Shown here piece after piece: positions 62,001-64,000 of a stretch of 64,000 bases of DNA. The notes below the pieces were generated by a model. It was not told the origin of the DNA and searched no databases. It saw nothing but the letters and a program-made list of their open reading frames with translations. The translations under genes were made by a program, and so were the position numbers. Numbering within the stretch: the stretch's first letter is position 1; the number at the start of each line of letters is the position of its first letter. This stretch comes from Amblyornis subalaris (Eukaryota > Chordata > Aves > Passeriformes > Ptilonorhynchidae): assembly GCA_018881555.1 (NCBI GenBank), contig JACAXG010000002.1:21279183-21343182 (forward strand). The letters run 5' to 3'.

Positions 62001-64000
62001 CTAAGTGGGAACAAGGATCTGGTCTGCAGGTCTGACTGCTGTTTTGGGAAAGGACATTCAATGCCCCTAATTTGCCCCTCTGTGCTGTAAGCAGCCCTGC
62101 AAGTCTGAAGTCTCTCTTTGGGGCATTTTTTTAAAAATTAACGCAGGATTCTCTGGCCACACATTCAATAACAAGAGGGAGCTAAAACAGATCTACACCA
62201 CACAATTTAGGGTCCATTTTAGGGGCCTCTATTTTATGAAAATTTTATCAAAGACATAGTTCTGATTCTTACCTTTGGCTAACTATGCAAAGGTGTTATT
62301 TTCCTATGCTGCCTGGGTAAAGTGGGCAGGATAACTTTGCATTATTTTAAATGTATTCATCTGTTAAAAATTTGACTCAAATACTATTGGCATTGTATAT
62401 CTGAGGAAAAAAGGAATGGTGAGCAGATAAAAAGAAAATCATACACTGCAGGACGGAGAGGAGAAAAAAGTCAGCCCAAGAGGGACAAAAACGGTAAAGA
62501 AAGAAATTCAGCTGGGAAATGAAATCGTACTATATACAAATTATATATGGAAAGAAAGAGAGAAGGAAATCTACTTCTGTAGGCTGGCCTTTTGTGAGTA
62601 TCACTTTTATGCCTAGCCTCTGTATAGGTAGCATACTTTGCTTTTGCAGAAAACCTGCATTAGGAACAGAAAGCTTGAATCACCTATAGGGAAAAAGAGA
62701 AAGGCCATAGGGCTAAATCGTAGGAGTCAAAGATTTGAAACATTGAGCTAAAGGTACAAAGCCAAAAAATACAGTGATAAATTCATGAATTCTACATAGT
62801 TCCTCCATTCAACATAAGGTATTGTTCACTGTCTCTAGTGCTGGGAGATATTTTATTCACCTGGAAACTTGTCTTCAGTCTGTCCNAAATAGTATTTTAG
62901 TTCTGAGATACAGGGATGTCATTAAATAGAGGGCATCTGACATTGCCGTAGGGCTTCCCTATTGCAAAAATGGTCTATCAGATAAGGGAATTTGGCATCA
63001 TTGTATTGTTACTATCTACTGAAGCTAAATAAAAAATTACATCTTCTTTGCACCTTTTGTACTTTGGAGTCTCCAGGGAAAGCAGACAGATCATAACCAA
63101 GTTAAGATTCCAAATTGTCAATCGGAAGAAAAAGGAGGTTTCACCATTTTAAGTAGGGCAAGTGGATCACTCCCCAGTTTTAGCCAAAGGAGTGAAATTT
63201 GGGCAAAGAAGCCCAGCTGGACTCTGACTCTTTCTGATTTCCCATAGCAGCACTGAACAGATCTTTTGTAGCCTATTGAAAAGTATCTGTAATATTTTAA
63301 TATGCCCTCTTCCCTGCCATCTCCCTTTTTCCCAAACTCATAATCACTGGATGCTTGCATGCAACTCAGTGATAAAGCAGGTTTGTTTGTAGTTTAAAAA
63401 AATGTCTCTGTTTCCTTAGAGCAGTGTTCTGCTCATTCTTAAGCTTTCTTCTCACAACCCACTATCACAATTCAAAAATGTCATGTTAATGTTTTATAGG
63501 CAGACTCCTTCTGGATTCTTCTTAGAAACAGCAGCATGCTTGAATAATTTATACCAGTCTGTTTCTGCTCTACTTTTTTCCTGCACTTCAGTAAGCTTCC
63601 ATGAAGGAAAGGGAGGAGGAATCAAATAAGCAACTGCTAGCAAGTGTCTGCCTCTGCATCCAGCATTTGTCTTCTATTATCCCCATCCCCCTTCTCCATC
63701 AGAAAAGACAGGAAAGGAAATTCTTCTCTCAGAAATGCTAAAGGTTGAATTCAAGTTCAAGTCTAGCAAGGCTTTCCACAGCTACAGCGGGAAGAGTCAA
63801 GTTAGGCAAATACCTGCATGTCAATGTTGTGTGTAGCATCATAACTGAAAGACGTTTGAGTGAAATTTGGGGTAAGGACCATGGTTTGACCATGCAGGGG
63901 TCTCCACACAGGGTTTTACATTGCCTCCCAAACTGTTCTGTAACTTAAATTTTTTATGCCCTTGCTGAAGAAAATTTAAAAACAAAGCAAAGCAAAACCA
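59031..64000. other. mostly AT-rich non-coding DNA
   Basis: No confident gene or repeat is seen. A possible terminal exon beginning after a TTACAG acceptor at 59031 is described under findings. A less AT-rich zone at 60850-62050 contains several 100-130-codon overlapping frames on both strands, one interrupted by an N, without recognisable domains. The window closes in A-rich AAAACAAAGCAAAGCAAAAC simple sequence. Confidence 0.5.

Noticed and set aside
61643..62035. 130-codon frame at 61.6-62.0 kb
   Set aside because: It is interrupted by an N, overlapped by frames on the other strand, and has no domain or splice signals that I can defend.
1..64000. CRISPR arrays, tRNA, rRNA, operons or an intact retroviral or LINE gene set
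   Set aside because: No regularly spaced direct repeats with unique spacers, no cloverleaf or rRNA sequence, and no intact catalytic frame were found. The DNA is vertebrate nuclear sequence.

Overview
This window reads as vertebrate nuclear DNA, almost certainly from a bird. It is AT-rich, has no open frame that looks like a conserved protein, and carries relics typical of bird genomes: several CR1 LINE copies (two ending in the diagnostic ATTCTRTG-type tail), bird-type endogenous retrovirus long terminal repeats (LTRs), and much older amniote-wide relics (two MIR-like SINE fragments, one ancient CR1, and two copies of a palindromic amniote repeat). The LTR families are ones I associate from memory with Neoaves. 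That lineage call is inference, because no search was run.

Layout. 1-8.2 kb: unique AT-rich DNA with one CR1 tail (4.15-4.58 kb). 8.2-15 kb: an LTR fragment, a MIR-like relic, a palindromic-repeat relic, an unusual GC-rich block at 13.19-13.70 kb, and the 5' end of another LTR at 14.6 kb. 15-28.7 kb: almost repeat-free AT-rich DNA, with homeobox-type motifs and a 22-bp near-duplicate pair at 25.2 kb. 28.73-29.16 kb: a complete solo LTR with a 4-bp target duplication. 31-41 kb: four CR1 pieces, including two abutting at their 5' ends (36.35-37.23 kb) and one with two internal deletions (40.1-40.8 kb). 41-53 kb: mostly unique, with an ancient CR1 (46.9-47.3 kb) and a MIR-like relic (51.2 kb). 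53.1-54.5 kb: the strongest compositional feature, two adjoining minus-strand LTR-like elements with a tandem enhancer-like repeat and a CpG-dense core. 54.5-64 kb: unique AT-rich DNA with an ATT/ACT microsatellite at 55.95 kb.

I found no confident host coding exon, tRNA, rRNA or CRISPR array, and no intact retroviral or LINE gene. The window is best described as intergenic or deep-intronic DNA. Several repeat-poor AT-rich tracts look like possible conserved regulatory elements, but alignment to other genomes is needed to show that. Isolated N bases are about ten times more frequent after about 32.5 kb than before it, which points to an assembly or consensus-quality change. I did not find a convincing undescribed biological system. 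The best leads are the CpG-dense LTR composite, the GC-rich block at 13.2 kb and the 25.2-kb motif pair.
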